Below are positions 1-9,695 of a DNA stretch of 64,000 nt, in pieces. The stretch is from Moraxella haemolytica (GTDB lineage Bacteria; Pseudomonadota; Gammaproteobacteria; Pseudomonadales; Moraxellaceae). The stretch spans positions 930,001 through 994,000 of the forward strand of contig NZ_CP089974.1 in assembly GCF_030177935.1 (NCBI RefSeq). Reading direction: 5' to 3'. Below the pieces are notes generated by a model. It saw only the letters and a list, made by a program, of their open reading frames with translations, searched no databases and was not told where the DNA came from. Both the position numbers and the translations under genes were made by a program. Within the stretch, counting starts at the first letter, position 1. Each line of letters starts with the position of its first letter.

Positions 1-208
1 ATGCTAAATTTGGCCACAATAATGACGAAGGTTTTGATAACTGATCATTGATGGTAATTTTGTCGTTGGCATTTGTTCTATGGCTTAATTTTACTTAAAT
101 GAATGAAAGATTATCAAGATTTACTTGATTTTATACTCTCAAACCCTTATTTAAAAAGAGCGGTAAAACGCCGTTCTCTCACTTTTATCTAACAAAGGAA
201 AATATATT

Positions 209-820
209 ATGGCATTTACATTACCAGAACTTGGCTATGCGTATGAAGCCCTAGAGCCACATTTTGACAAAGAGACCATGGAGATTCACCACAGCAAGCA
301 CCATCAAGCCTATGTAAACAATGCAAACGCAGCACTTGAAGGCACTGAGTGGGCAGATAGGTCAGCTGAAGAAGTGATTGCTAATCTAGATAAAATCCCT
401 GCCGAGAAGCAAACAGCTGTTCGCAATAATGCTGGCGGTCATGCCAATCACAGCTTATTTTGGACCATCTTAAAAACTGGCACAGAGCTAAAAGGTTCAC
501 TTAAAGAAGCCATCGAGCGTGATTTTGGTTCTGTTGATGCTTTTAAAGAGCAATTTGAAAAAGCTGCACAAACTCGCTTTGGTTCTGGTTGGGCATGGCT
601 AGTAAAGCAGGGCGATAAATTGGCAGTGGTCTCTACCGCCAATCAAGACAGCCCATTGATGGGCAAGGCAGTGGCAGGTTGTGAAGGTACTCCGATCATT
701 GGTCTTGATGTCTGGGAACATGCCTACTACCTAAAATACCAAAACAAACGCCCAGACTACATTAAGGCGTTTTGGGATGTGGTAAACTGGGACGAAGCTC
801 AAAAACGCTTTGATGCCTAA
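209..820 (+). CDS. sodA: Superoxide dismutase [Mn]
   Basis: Cytoplasmic enzyme that dismutates superoxide to oxygen and peroxide. The 203 residues match the usual Fe/Mn-SOD length. The four metal ligands are visible: His27, His80 (in [10 protein letters not shown]), Asp166 and His170 (in DVWEHAYYL). The GGHANH segment together with NQDSPLM at about 144-150 is the manganese-type pattern; Fe-SODs usually carry Gln in the first segment. An AAAGGAAAA ribosome site lies just before the ATG. It is a single gene closed by a hairpin shared with convergent mnmC. No clear Fur box was seen upstream, so iron control cannot be claimed. Confidence 0.97.
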   Translation: MAFTLPELGYAYEALEPHFDKETMEIHHSKHHQAYVNNANAALEGTEWADRSAEEVIANLDKIPAEKQTAVRNNAGGHANHSLFWTILKTGTELKGSLKEAIERDFGSVDAFKEQFEKAAQTRFGSGWAWLVKQGDKLAVVSTANQDSPLMGKAVAGCEGTPIIGLDVWEHAYYLKYQNKRPDYIKAFWDVVNWDEAQKRFDA

Positions 821-851
821 TCATCACGCCTTTGATGGTCGTAATGACAAC

Positions 852-881
852 AAAAAAACAGCTATTTATGGCTGTTTTTTT
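852..881. terminator. Bidirectional terminator between sodA and mnmC
   Basis: Perfect 11-bp stem (AAAAAAACAGC paired with GCTGTTTTTTT) around an 8-nt loop, with U-tracts readable in both directions. It lies between the convergent sodA and mnmC. Confidence 0.85.
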
Positions 882-905
882 GTTGATACATGACTGTAAA
901 TAAAG

Positions 906-2816
906 TCAAGCAGAGTTGTCGGTAAGTGGCGTTAGTAGGCGAGTGCGTTGTGGACTGATTTTTTTGATGAGATGGTCGCAAGCGGGTAAAATCTCATCGC
1001 ACACCATGCCGGCAATAATCTCGCCACATAGTGGTGAAAAGGTAAAGCCCTTTGATCCCATGCCGTACATGGCATAGATGCGATCAGAAACTTTGCCAAT
1101 AATGGGGTGGTAATCAGGTGTTTGGGCTCTAATACTGGCACGACCTTGTAGTTGCTGTGTGATGGCATTATTTCCTATGCCTAGTGTGCTTGCAATATTA
1201 GGTAGGCTTTGAGTGAGTTTATCAATGTTAAATTTATGTTCATCTGGCATGATGGCAGTATGCGTTTCATTGCGAACAAAACTGGCTCCCATCAAAAAAC
1301 AGTTGTCGCCATCATCGGTGAATTTGGCACAATAGCCATCGTATTTGATGGGGTTTTTGGGTAGTTTGGCGAATGTATCCGTATTTACAGACAGCCATGA
1401 TATCTGACCACGGATTTTTCGGGGGTTGAATAACTGCTCATGCAGCAAATGGCTTTCAAAGCCTGCTGAAATGACTACTTCGTCCGCTAAAAATGTCTGA
1501 TCATTACCGTGTAGCACCACCTGTTTTTCATCGCAACTGATGTGCTTAATATCTGCTTGTTGCCAAGAAATAAGTGGCTCTGATAGCACCGCTTGGGCAA
1601 GTTTGGCAGGATTGATAAGACCTGCTTTTGGTATGAATGTATGAATTTTTTGATTAGGATAGATGGCGTCTATTTGATGAATCAAGTCATGCGGATAGGG
1701 GTTGATGAGTGCTTGTAGTTTGTCAACGCTTTTTTGGGTGGGTAGTAAAAAATCCACCACGCCCAATGGTTCATAAATGCCGTCTTTGGTATTTAAGCTT
1801 TGATAAAAACGCACCGCATACAAAAAAGAAATGGTGGATAGATGATGATTGGCTTGCTCAATTAAAGATAGCTTGGGGGCGAATAACGCTCTAGGATTAC
1901 CAGATGCACCTGATATAGGGGAGATTTTATCATACAAGCTAACTTTAATGCCTCGTTTGCTCAAAGCCCATGCAGAACACAGTCCTGCAATGCCTGCACC
2001 GATAATAGCAATGTGCTTAGGGAATGTTGTCATTACTTTATCATTGCAATGCAATTTTCCTGTAATCATCTCTCGTTTTCGCCCAAATCCTTGCTTTTTT
2101 TGTACATCAAAACCTACTGCACTCAGACCACGGCGGACAAATCCTGCTGCTGTAAAGGTAGCGATGGTGGCATTGGGAGAAGAGAGCTTGCGGATAAGCC
2201 CAAACAGCTCATCAGACCATAAATCACTGTTTTTACTAGGAGCAAAGCCATCTAAGAACCAAGCATCAACTTTTGATGTATTGGGGTGTAATGTCTTTTG
2301 ACAGCGGTATATGGCATGGAAGCTGTCCAATGCTTCGCCCAACCATAAATCCAACATGATGTCATTGGCGATATTCATGCGATGACACCCTGCAAGTGGC
2401 ACAGGATAGCAATCAAGCAAACGGCTAACAAATACTGCAATGATGTCATCATGCAACCAACTACTAAGTGCCTTTTGTAAGTCGGCGTAGCTTAGGGGAA
2501 ATTTTTCGGTGCTGATGAAATGTAGGCGTGCTTTTTTTGCCAGCCTGCCTTGGTGCTTGAGAGTTCGCCACAGTTTGCACAGGGCTAAAAAATTCAGCCC
2601 TGTACCAAAACCTGTCTCAGCAACAACAAAGATATGGTTGTCATTAAGCTGTGTCAATCGATGGGGCAAGTCGTTGCCTTCAATAAACACATAATGACTC
2701 TCATCGAGACCGCCTGCGTGCGAAAAATAGACATCATCAAACTTTTGTGATGTCGGTACAGTATTGCCAAGATGATCAAGTCGCCATTCAATCACGGCAT
2801 TATTTATTTGGTTCAT
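906..2816 (-). CDS. mnmC: Bifunctional tRNA 5-methylaminomethyl-2-thiouridine biosynthesis protein MnmC
   Basis: Performs the last two steps of mnm5s2U34 synthesis in tRNA. The C-terminal FAD domain removes the carboxymethyl group, and the N-terminal SAM-dependent domain methylates the resulting amine. Residues 1 to about 250 form the methyltransferase (ETGFGTGLNFL SAM loop; DAWFLDGFAPSKN motif). The FAD domain starts near residue 268 with the dinucleotide-binding motif GAGIAGL. Full length (636 aa) for the fused form. It starts 17 bp after the yciI stop, so the two are probably co-transcribed. Confidence 0.95.
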   Translation of the reverse strand: MNQINNAVIEWRLDHLGNTVPTSQKFDDVYFSHAGGLDESHYVFIEGNDLPHRLTQLNDNHIFVVAETGFGTGLNFLALCKLWRTLKHQGRLAKKARLHFISTEKFPLSYADLQKALSSWLHDDIIAVFVSRLLDCYPVPLAGCHRMNIANDIMLDLWLGEALDSFHAIYRCQKTLHPNTSKVDAWFLDGFAPSKNSDLWSDELFGLIRKLSSPNATIATFTAAGFVRRGLSAVGFDVQKKQGFGRKREMITGKLHCNDKVMTTFPKHIAIIGAGIAGLCSAWALSKRGIKVSLYDKISPISGASGNPRALFAPKLSLIEQANHHLSTISFLYAVRFYQSLNTKDGIYEPLGVVDFLLPTQKSVDKLQALINPYPHDLIHQIDAIYPNQKIHTFIPKAGLINPAKLAQAVLSEPLISWQQADIKHISCDEKQVVLHGNDQTFLADEVVISAGFESHLLHEQLFNPRKIRGQISWLSVNTDTFAKLPKNPIKYDGYCAKFTDDGDNCFLMGASFVRNETHTAIMPDEHKFNIDKLTQSLPNIASTLGIGNNAITQQLQGRASIRAQTPDYHPIIGKVSDRIYAMYGMGSKGFTFSPLCGEIIAGMVCDEILPACDHLIKKISPQRTRLLTPLTDNSA

Positions 2817-2833
2817 GATGACCGTGAATTAGA

Positions 2834-3130
2834 TTAGATTTTTGGTAAGGCTTGGATAAATGGCTTAATATCCACATGGCTATATACACCGCCATGCAAA
2901 TATGGTTCATCATTTGCCCATGCTCGTGCTTGTTCAATATCATCAAAATGGGCGATGATGATACTGCCACTCATGGCAGGCTCTCCATGATTGATGGGTG
3001 TTGGCCCTGCGATGACAAGGCGATTTTGAGCATCTAGGGTGTTTAGGCGTTCAAGATGGGCAGGGCGAATTTCGCTACGCTTGGCGGCACTGTCCGCTAC
3101 ATCATGACCGATAATGACAAATAAAGGCAT
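2834..3130 (-). CDS. YciI family protein
   Basis: Small (98 aa) ferredoxin-like alpha/beta barrel protein of the YciI family, whose exact reaction in most bacteria is unknown. The family pattern is clear: MPLFVIIGHDVADS at the start, a R-xxHLERL segment, AGPT, and SIIIAHFDDIEQARAWANDEPY. The invariant-type His and Asp of the family are retained. It lies downstream of yciB and immediately upstream of mnmC on the same strand. Association of yciI with yciB is common in gammaproteobacteria, but the functional link is not established. Confidence 0.88.
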   Translation of the reverse strand: MPLFVIIGHDVADSAAKRSEIRPAHLERLNTLDAQNRLVIAGPTPINHGEPAMSGSIIIAHFDDIEQARAWANDEPYLHGGVYSHVDIKPFIQALPKI

Positions 3131-3333
3131 AAAAATTCCCAGTATGAATTAAAAAGTAGACCAATAAAAAGACTGCCAATTTGATTGTTAGGTATCCAAA
3201 AATACCCACCAAAACCCAAAGCAACTGGCAATAAATCTCATAACAATGTATCACTTTAAGGTGTGGTGATTAATGTTGGGCGGAAGTTATTGAGTGTGAG
3301 TTGTTTTTAATGAGTTTTTGGTTATTAAAAACA

Positions 3334-3972
3334 TTACTTTTTTGGTTGATTCTTGTCCAATATAAAATGCTTTCGTAATATCACAAACATACCCGCCATA
3401 AAACTCATCATCACGATGATGTCGCCAAAGGCAGTAAACTCACCCCAATACTCACCGTCCATAAATACAAAGGCAAAAAAGGCATGTAGTGTCGCCATCA
3501 AAGTAAATAATCCTGCCCATGCCAAGTTTAATTTTATCCATCCTTGTGCTGTTAGATCCAAAATTGGAGCAAAAAGTTTTTTGATAATGGGTTGTCTATT
3601 TTTATTAAATAACGGTGAAATGGCAAGACCAATGGCAAAAGCTAGGTTAATCAGCACTGCTTTTAATCGAATGTAGTAGTCATCACTCAAAGCAAGTGTT
3701 AGTCCACCAAAAACCACTGTCATGACCAGTACGAACCATTGCTGTTTTTCTAGGCGAAATTTTTGATTGATGAATAAATAGCCATATATCAATGCCGTTG
3801 CCAGCACCAAGCCTAATGTCCCAACCAGAATGTGATTATTATCCACGCCACCACTTATCCCAAAGATGGCAAGTAGGGGGTGGTTGGCATCTGCTTTATC
3901 GGTATTTTTGTAAAGCACATAAAAAATAATCAGCGGTAAAAAATCAAGCAAAGATTTCATGAGTACATTCAA
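3334..3972 (-). CDS. yciB: Septation protein A / inner-membrane protein YciB (IspZ family)
   Basis: Polytopic inner-membrane protein of the IspZ/YciB family, linked to cell-envelope integrity and septation. The N-terminus MKSLLDFLPLIIFYVLYK is the family hallmark and about five to six hydrophobic segments follow. The 212 aa are slightly longer than the typical 180 because of polar loops. The start could be residue 5 (the second Met, MKSLLDF), which matches the family start better; the upstream Met is kept because both are in frame. It lies 200 bp upstream of yciI. Confidence 0.88.
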   Translation of the reverse strand: MNVLMKSLLDFLPLIIFYVLYKNTDKADANHPLLAIFGISGGVDNNHILVGTLGLVLATALIYGYLFINQKFRLEKQQWFVLVMTVVFGGLTLALSDDYYIRLKAVLINLAFAIGLAISPLFNKNRQPIIKKLFAPILDLTAQGWIKLNLAWAGLFTLMATLHAFFAFVFMDGEYWGEFTAFGDIIVMMSFMAGMFVILRKHFILDKNQPKK

Positions 3973-4004
3973 TAAAAAAAGATATAGTTTAAATGAAAAA
4001 CCAT

Positions 4005-4042
4005 AAAAATAAAACCCAAATTTTACTTTGGGCTTTATTTTT
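4005..4042 (-). terminator. Terminator of lon
   Basis: Sixteen-bp stem with one mismatch, CCCAAA/TTTGGG core, 6-nt loop, and a U-rich tail when read leftward. It follows the lon stop by a few bases. Confidence 0.75.
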
Positions 4043-4049
4043 GATGGCT

Positions 4050-6473
4050 TTAGCTGCGTAAAGCCTGTTCTTCTGCTTTAACGGTTAGTGCTGGTTTTAA
4101 GGGCATGAGTGGGGCGACCAAAGCGACTTTTAGCACTTCGTCAATCGTCTCAACCGCTTGAATGGTTAAGCTTTCTTTGACATTATCAGGAATGTCGGCA
4201 AGGTCTGGCTCATTAGACTTAGGGATTAGTACATGTTTGATGCCACCACGATGAGCAGCAAGTAGTTTTTCCTTTAGTCCGCCAATTTTTAGCACTTTGC
4301 CACGCAATGTAACCTCACCTGTCATGGCGATATCCGCACGAATGGCAATGCCTGTAAAGGCGGATACTAAGGCAGTGGTGAGAGCGATACCTGCAGAAGG
4401 TCCGTCTTTAGGCGTCGCTCCTTCTGGCATATGCACATGAATATCAGTGTCTTTGAATTTTTCATAACTGATGCCAAAGCGTTCGCCACCTGCACGCACA
4501 ACACTCATGGCAGCTCGGATAGATTCCTTCATGACATCGCCAAGCGACCCTGTAAAGACAAGTTCGCCTTTGCCCTGCATGGTGGCGGTTTCAATCGTCA
4601 GTAGTTCACCGCCCACAGATGTCCACGCAAGCCCTGTAATTCGTCCAACTTCTGGCTCTTTTTCTGCCAAGCCAAAGTCAAAAGGCTTAACGCCCAAATA
4701 GTCAGCAATGTTATCGTCCGTTACAGACAATGACTCAATTTTTGTGCCTTTTTTGGGTTTGATGCCATAAGTTTCCACCTGTGAACGCACCGCTTTACGG
4801 CTAATTTTATTGATTTCACGCTCCAAATTACGCACGCCTGCTTCACGAGTATAGTAACGGATAATGCTAAGAACGGCATCATTAGTAATATCAAGCTCAT
4901 CTTTGCCAAGCCCATTTTGTTCTAGAGCTTTTGGTGTTAGATAATTTTGGGCGATGTTCATTTTTTCGTCTTCGGTGTAGCCTGGCAGACGAATCACTTC
5001 CATGCGGTCAAGTAAGGCTGGAGGTATATTCATGCTGTTGGCAGTGCAGATGAACATCACTTCTGACAAATCCAAATCTAGGTCAAGATAATGATCATTA
5101 AAGCTGTTATTTTGTGATGGGTCAAGCACTTCTAGTAGGGCGGACGCAGGGTCGCCACGATAATCTTGAGCCATTTTGTCAATCTCATCAAGCAAAAATA
5201 GCGGATTTTTAACTTCTACTTTTGCTAAAGATTGCACGATTTTTCCTGGCATCGCTCCAATATAGGTGCGTCTATGCCCACGAATTTCAGCTTCATCACG
5301 CACGCCACCTAATGCCATACGCACAAACTTGCGACCTGTAGAGCGAGCAATGCTCTCGCCCAAAGATGTCTTACCCACACCAGGAGGACCCACAAGGCAT
5401 AGGATAGGACCACGCAATTTTTTGACACGAGACTGCACCGCTAGGTATTCTAAAATGCGATCTTTAACATCATCTAGCCCATAGTGGTCTTTATCTAGAA
5501 TTTCTTTGGCTTTATTTAGATTAATAGAGACCTTGCTTGCCTTGTTCCATGGGGTATCTAGTATCCATTCAACATAGCCACGCACAACGCTTGCCTCAGA
5601 TGAGCTTGAAGGCATTTGTTTTAGTTTTTTAAATTCGGTTTCGGCTTTTTTGCGAACATCATCGGGCAAATCAGCTTCTTTTAGGCGTTTTTCAAGCTCT
5701 CCATCTTCGTCATCAGCACCGTCATTTAAATCGGACAGTTCTGACTTAATTGCTTTCATTTTTTCATTTAAAAAATACTCACGCTGGTTGTTTTCCATTT
5801 GCTTACGCACTGTGTCTTGCAGTTCGTTTTCTAGTGTGCGTTCGGCTTTATTGTTGGTAAAAAATTCAGTCAAGGCCACATAGTACGACATCATGTCGTC
5901 GTCTTCTAGAATGCTTTGTTTGGCTTCTAGCTTCATGGATACTCGAGTGGCGATGAAATAAATCAGCTCAAGCAGATTGTCAATGCGACTGGCTACTCGG
6001 ATAATCTCACGAGCGTTGCGTAACGATGCCTCAGCATAATCACTAAAAAGCTCAAGCAAGACTGCATGATGTGCCTCGTGTTCATCATCGGACAGGGGAT
6101 TGTCAATCAAGGCTTCATGAAAAGTAGCCATCAATGCCTCATCAATTTCATCAATCTGGGCACGATACAAACCTTCAATAAGTACCTTTAGGCAGCCGTC
6201 ATCATTATCATGTGGCATGGTGCTGATGATGCGACAGACAGTGCCGTGCTTGTGCAGGTTGTTAGTATCGATGTCTTCACTTAAGGAATCTTTTTGGGAG
6301 ACAACCAAAATGTTGTCGCCAAAATCCTCTTGGGCGGTCTTGATGGCATGAATGGACTGTTCACGCCCCACAAAAAGGGCAATCTGCATATGTGGATAGA
6401 CCACGACATCACGAACAGCAAGCAGGGGCAGGCTATTTGATTCAACTGAAAAATCTAGGGCTTCATCAGTCAT
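4050..6473 (-). CDS. lon: ATP-dependent endopeptidase Lon
   Basis: Cytoplasmic AAA+ serine protease that degrades damaged and regulatory proteins. Full-length at 807 aa: N-terminal substrate-binding domain (about 1-205), coiled linker, AAA+ module with Walker A GPPGVGKT and Walker [10 protein letters not shown], then the protease domain. The catalytic Ser is in DGPSAG (about residue 692) and the catalytic Lys in [13 protein letters not shown] strong AAGGAG ribosome site lies before the ATG. Upstream there is a candidate sigma-32 promoter, consistent with heat-shock control in other bacteria. Its own hairpin follows. Confidence 0.97.
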   Translation of the reverse strand: MTDEALDFSVESNSLPLLAVRDVVVYPHMQIALFVGREQSIHAIKTAQEDFGDNILVVSQKDSLSEDIDTNNLHKHGTVCRIISTMPHDNDDGCLKVLIEGLYRAQIDEIDEALMATFHEALIDNPLSDDEHEAHHAVLLELFSDYAEASLRNAREIIRVASRIDNLLELIYFIATRVSMKLEAKQSILEDDDMMSYYVALTEFFTNNKAERTLENELQDTVRKQMENNQREYFLNEKMKAIKSELSDLNDGADDEDGELEKRLKEADLPDDVRKKAETEFKKLKQMPSSSSEASVVRGYVEWILDTPWNKASKVSINLNKAKEILDKDHYGLDDVKDRILEYLAVQSRVKKLRGPILCLVGPPGVGKTSLGESIARSTGRKFVRMALGGVRDEAEIRGHRRTYIGAMPGKIVQSLAKVEVKNPLFLLDEIDKMAQDYRGDPASALLEVLDPSQNNSFNDHYLDLDLDLSEVMFICTANSMNIPPALLDRMEVIRLPGYTEDEKMNIAQNYLTPKALEQNGLGKDELDITNDAVLSIIRYYTREAGVRNLEREINKISRKAVRSQVETYGIKPKKGTKIESLSVTDDNIADYLGVKPFDFGLAEKEPEVGRITGLAWTSVGGELLTIETATMQGKGELVFTGSLGDVMKESIRAAMSVVRAGGERFGISYEKFKDTDIHVHMPEGATPKDGPSAGIALTTALVSAFTGIAIRADIAMTGEVTLRGKVLKIGGLKEKLLAAHRGGIKHVLIPKSNEPDLADIPDNVKESLTIQAVETIDEVLKVALVAPLMPLKPALTVKAEEQALRS

Positions 6474-6512
6474 GAAGTTCTCCTTTTTTGTTTATATTAT
6501 TGTGTGGGCTAT

Positions 6513-6541
6513 TTATGGTGGCAATATGACAAAAATGCAAG
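6513..6541 (-). promoter_or_regulatory. Candidate sigma-32 (heat-shock) promoter of lon
   Basis: Read leftward: CTTGCAT, 14 nt, CACCATAA. Compared with the RpoH consensus CTTGAAA-N13-16-CCCCATNT, this fits the -35 at 5 of 7 positions and the -10 at 6 of 8. It lies about 40 bp before the lon start codon. Inference from sequence only. Confidence 0.45.
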
Positions 6542-6744
6542 CAGAACCCATTTTTTTCTAAAAAAACTTGTCAGACAACTTGCTAAAGGCGGTTTTATTG
6601 GGTTTAAGATTGTCTTATTTGGTTAAGTTTTGCTGTCTATTGACAAAAAAAGTAGTTGTACATGATTGATTGTTCGTTTTGGTTAAAATTTTGTATAAAA
6701 TGAGTTATAATTGTGCAATCTTTTTTTAACTTAAGAAAATAATC

Positions 6745-8067
6745 ATGAATGCAGTATTAGTCGCTATTGTCGTGATGGTTGGGCTGTCTTTAGCTCGAGT
6801 TCATGTCGTATTGAGTTTAATTATTGGAGCAATGATTGGCGGTCTTTTGGCGGGCTTGCCGATTGCCGACACTTTAAATGCTTTTCAAGAGGGCTTGAAA
6901 AATGGAGCACAGATTGCCTTATCTTATGCCATTTTGGGGGCATTTGCAATGGCGATTGCTCACTCGGGTGCACCCAAGTTGCTAGCAGATGGTATGATTT
7001 CTCATTTAAATAATGCAGGTGCAAGCCAAGCTGTCAAGTGGATGCTATTTGCCATCATTTTTGTGATGGCGATATTTAGTCAAAATTTAATTCCTATTCA
7101 CATTGCATTCATTCTGTTGATTGTACCACCTTTGCTATTGTTATTAAATCGCTTGCAGACAGACAGACGGCTTGTTGCTTGTATTATTACCTTTGGTTTG
7201 GTAAATACTTATATGTTCATTCCTTACGGTTTTGGCGATATTTTTTTAAATCAAATCATCTTAAAAAATGTCAGCGACGCAGGCATGGATACGACAGGTG
7301 CATCCATCATGCAGATTATGGCAATTCCTGCGTTGGGTATGCTACTGGGTCTTTTGACGGCGATTTTTGTCAGTTATCGCAAGCCAAGAGTGTATCAGGA
7401 CATACAGCCACAGAGTGCAAACGATGCCCCAAAAACACATAATAAATCAAGTCGCTACCGTGCCGTCATTGCTTTGGTTGCCATCATCATTGCATTCATG
7501 ACCCATTTATATACAGATTCTTTGCTCATCGGTTCGATTGCAGGTTTTGCAGTCTTCATGGCATCTGGTGTGGTCAGATGGCATGAGGCAGATGGTGTGT
7601 TTAATGATGGCATCAAAATGATGGCAATGATTGGATTTATCATGATTAGTGCTCAAGGCTTTGCTGAGGTAATGAAAGCAACAGGGCAAATTGATGTACT
7701 GGTTACAGGGGCGATGGAAGTTTTTGGAGATCACAAAGGTTTTGCTGCTTTGGTCATGCTTCTTATTGGACTTGTGGTAACACTGGGTATTGGCTCTTCA
7801 TTTTCTACTGTGCCTATTTTGGCAGCTATTTATGTACCACTATGCTTGGCATTGGGATTTAGTATGCCTGCAACTGTTGCACTCATTGCGACGGCAGGGG
7901 TACTGGGCGATGCTGGTTCACCTGCTTCTGATTCTACGCTTGGTCCAACCATGGGTCTTAATATTGATGGGCAACATGACCACATCAAAGATACGGTTAT
8001 CCCAACTTTCATTCACTACAATATCCCACTTATTATCTTTGGTTGGATAGCGGCGATGGTTTTGTAG
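6745..8067 (+). CDS. Na+/H+ antiporter family transporter (YuiF/HI1107-like)
   Basis: Inner-membrane secondary transporter of 440 aa with about eleven to twelve hydrophobic segments. The N-terminal region, with AILGAFAMAIAHSG, matches the Na_H_antiport_2 domain that precedes the NhaC-type core. The C-terminal core contains the small-residue stretch GIGSSFSTVPILAAIYVP and the GDAGSPASDSTLGPT motif. Substrate is inferred from the family; some members may carry amino acids instead. It is a single gene, divergent from lon and closed by a long hairpin. Confidence 0.85.
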   Translation: MNAVLVAIVVMVGLSLARVHVVLSLIIGAMIGGLLAGLPIADTLNAFQEGLKNGAQIALSYAILGAFAMAIAHSGAPKLLADGMISHLNNAGASQAVKWMLFAIIFVMAIFSQNLIPIHIAFILLIVPPLLLLLNRLQTDRRLVACIITFGLVNTYMFIPYGFGDIFLNQIILKNVSDAGMDTTGASIMQIMAIPALGMLLGLLTAIFVSYRKPRVYQDIQPQSANDAPKTHNKSSRYRAVIALVAIIIAFMTHLYTDSLLIGSIAGFAVFMASGVVRWHEADGVFNDGIKMMAMIGFIMISAQGFAEVMKATGQIDVLVTGAMEVFGDHKGFAALVMLLIGLVVTLGIGSSFSTVPILAAIYVPLCLALGFSMPATVALIATAGVLGDAGSPASDSTLGPTMGLNIDGQHDHIKDTVIPTFIHYNIPLIIFGWIAAMVL

Positions 8068-8137
8068 TTTATTTGCAGTTATATTGTCATGATAACAAAA
8101 GCATCATTTAATGATTTTGTTATCTGTGGCTATAAAT

Positions 8138-8184
8138 ATCAAACAATAAAAAGACAGGGATGGCCTGTCTTTTTATTGTTTGAT
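8138..8184. terminator. Bidirectional terminator with perfect 21-bp stem
   Basis: Perfect inverted repeat: arms 8138-8158 and 8164-8184 with a GATGG loop. The stem core is AAAAAGACAGG/CCTGTCTTTTT, giving a U-tract on each strand. It separates the convergent antiporter and M16 genes. Confidence 0.9.
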
Positions 8185-8218
8185 TGATTTTTATCATCAA
8201 AGTGATGGCTAAGGGTGT

Positions 8219-9682
8219 CTATTGATTATTGAGATTTGTTTTTAAGACATCGGATAGGTCTGGCTTGTCTTGACCGACTGTTACGATGATAAAGTCATCA
8301 GGGTGAATGGTCTGCCTTAGGGCTTGATTGACATCATCTAGGCTTGCCTGCTTGATTCGGTCAATCTCGCCATTGGCATAAATATCAGGCAAACCATGTA
8401 TGTTCATTGTGGTAGCTAGGGCGTGTATGCTAGCATTACTGGCAAAACTCATGGGGTGTTGGTAGGTATGCTGATTGGCAACCAAGTTAAGCTCGTCCGA
8501 TAAAATACCATTCGTGATGGCATCATCAATCACCGCTCGAGTTGCTTTGATGGCATCTTTTGCCTGACTGGCGTTGGTTGAGAAGCTGATTTGATAATGA
8601 CCAGCAACATTCATGGCGACATTTCGCCCATAGATGCCATAGGTATAGCCTCGCTTTTCTCGTATCTCATCCATGAGGCGTGCATTAAAGCTACCGCCTG
8701 CTAATGCAGTATTTGCCAATGAAAAATGTGTCTTTTGCAAGAAGTCTGCTTGTGTTCGAGCCACTTTTGGTGCCAAATGCCCCATGATGATGCTTGTCTG
8801 TGTGCTGTCATGTGGCACATGAATGTGTTTGGCAGTTGCTTTGGTGGGTGAGGGTAGCATTGGTGCTTTTTGACCACTTGGCAAAGATGCACCGATTTGA
8901 TTGGCGATATTTTTTGCTTCCGCTTGGCTAAGATTGCCTGTGATGGTGATGACGGCATTTTGAGCAACCAAAAATTTATCTCTAAAATTTCTGATGTCAT
9001 TAACTGACAATGTCTTTACTGTCTGGATATCGCCTGTGGTGAGTGTGGCATACGGATGGTCTTGGTATAGTGCCTGCTGATATGCACGAGCGGCAAGATA
9101 GCTTGGGTTTTGTTCGTGTTGTTTTAGACTGCTGATGAGCTCAGATTTTTCACGCTCAAGAGTGGAGGCATCAAAGTTTGGCTGACTGAGCATTTTTTGT
9201 AATAAACTGAGTGCATCATATAAAGTCTTATTTTGATTTAAGCTACGCAAAGAGATTCCTAAGGTGTCTTTGGTAGCACCTGCATTTAGGTGAATACCAA
9301 GCCTGTCTTTTGCCAATAAAAATGCTTCTTCGTCAAGTTCTCCTGCCCCTTTGGTCAACAGATTGGCGGTCATGTTTGCTACGCCTAAAGCATCGGTACG
9401 CACCTGCCTATCAAATGCTGAACCTGCCTGAAAATCAACGCTGATATCAACCATTGGCAATCCATCAAGCTGTGTAAAAATAACAGGTATGCCACCATCA
9501 GTAGTAAATCGCTCAAACTTAGGCAGGGTGAATTGTTTTTCTTGTACTTGTTTTAGGCTATCAAGTACGGGTAGTGGCTTGCTAAAGTCAATGCGTTCGG
9601 CATTTTGGTGTTCGTTGGCATGAGCTGTACCCATGATGCTAATGAGTAGCGATAGCCAAAGGGAGGATAGTCGTTGAGTCAT
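8219..9682 (-). CDS. M16 family peptidase-like protein, non-catalytic subunit
   Basis: Periplasmic insulinase/pitrilysin-fold protein (487 aa) with an N-terminal signal peptide ending near AHA-NE. Both M16 halves are recognisable, but the zinc motif HxxEH is absent: the equivalent segment reads GVANMTANLLTKG. The C-terminal substrate-binding motif of the family is kept (RLMDEIREKRGYTYGIYG). This pattern is that of the accessory chain of a heterodimeric M16B protease. The gene starts 13 bp after its catalytic partner, so they should be made together. Substrate unknown. Confidence 0.88.
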   Translation of the reverse strand: MTQRLSSLWLSLLISIMGTAHANEHQNAERIDFSKPLPVLDSLKQVQEKQFTLPKFERFTTDGGIPVIFTQLDGLPMVDISVDFQAGSAFDRQVRTDALGVANMTANLLTKGAGELDEEAFLLAKDRLGIHLNAGATKDTLGISLRSLNQNKTLYDALSLLQKMLSQPNFDASTLEREKSELISSLKQHEQNPSYLAARAYQQALYQDHPYATLTTGDIQTVKTLSVNDIRNFRDKFLVAQNAVITITGNLSQAEAKNIANQIGASLPSGQKAPMLPSPTKATAKHIHVPHDSTQTSIIMGHLAPKVARTQADFLQKTHFSLANTALAGGSFNARLMDEIREKRGYTYGIYGRNVAMNVAGHYQISFSTNASQAKDAIKATRAVIDDAITNGILSDELNLVANQHTYQHPMSFASNASIHALATTMNIHGLPDIYANGEIDRIKQASLDDVNQALRQTIHPDDFIIVTVGQDKPDLSDVLKTNLNNQ

Positions 9683-9695
9683 GATGTATTCCTGG

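Noticed and set aside
30-60. Fur-box-like GATAACTGATCATTGATGG upstream of sodA
   Set aside because: Only the left GATAA half matches in register; the rest fits the 19-bp consensus poorly.
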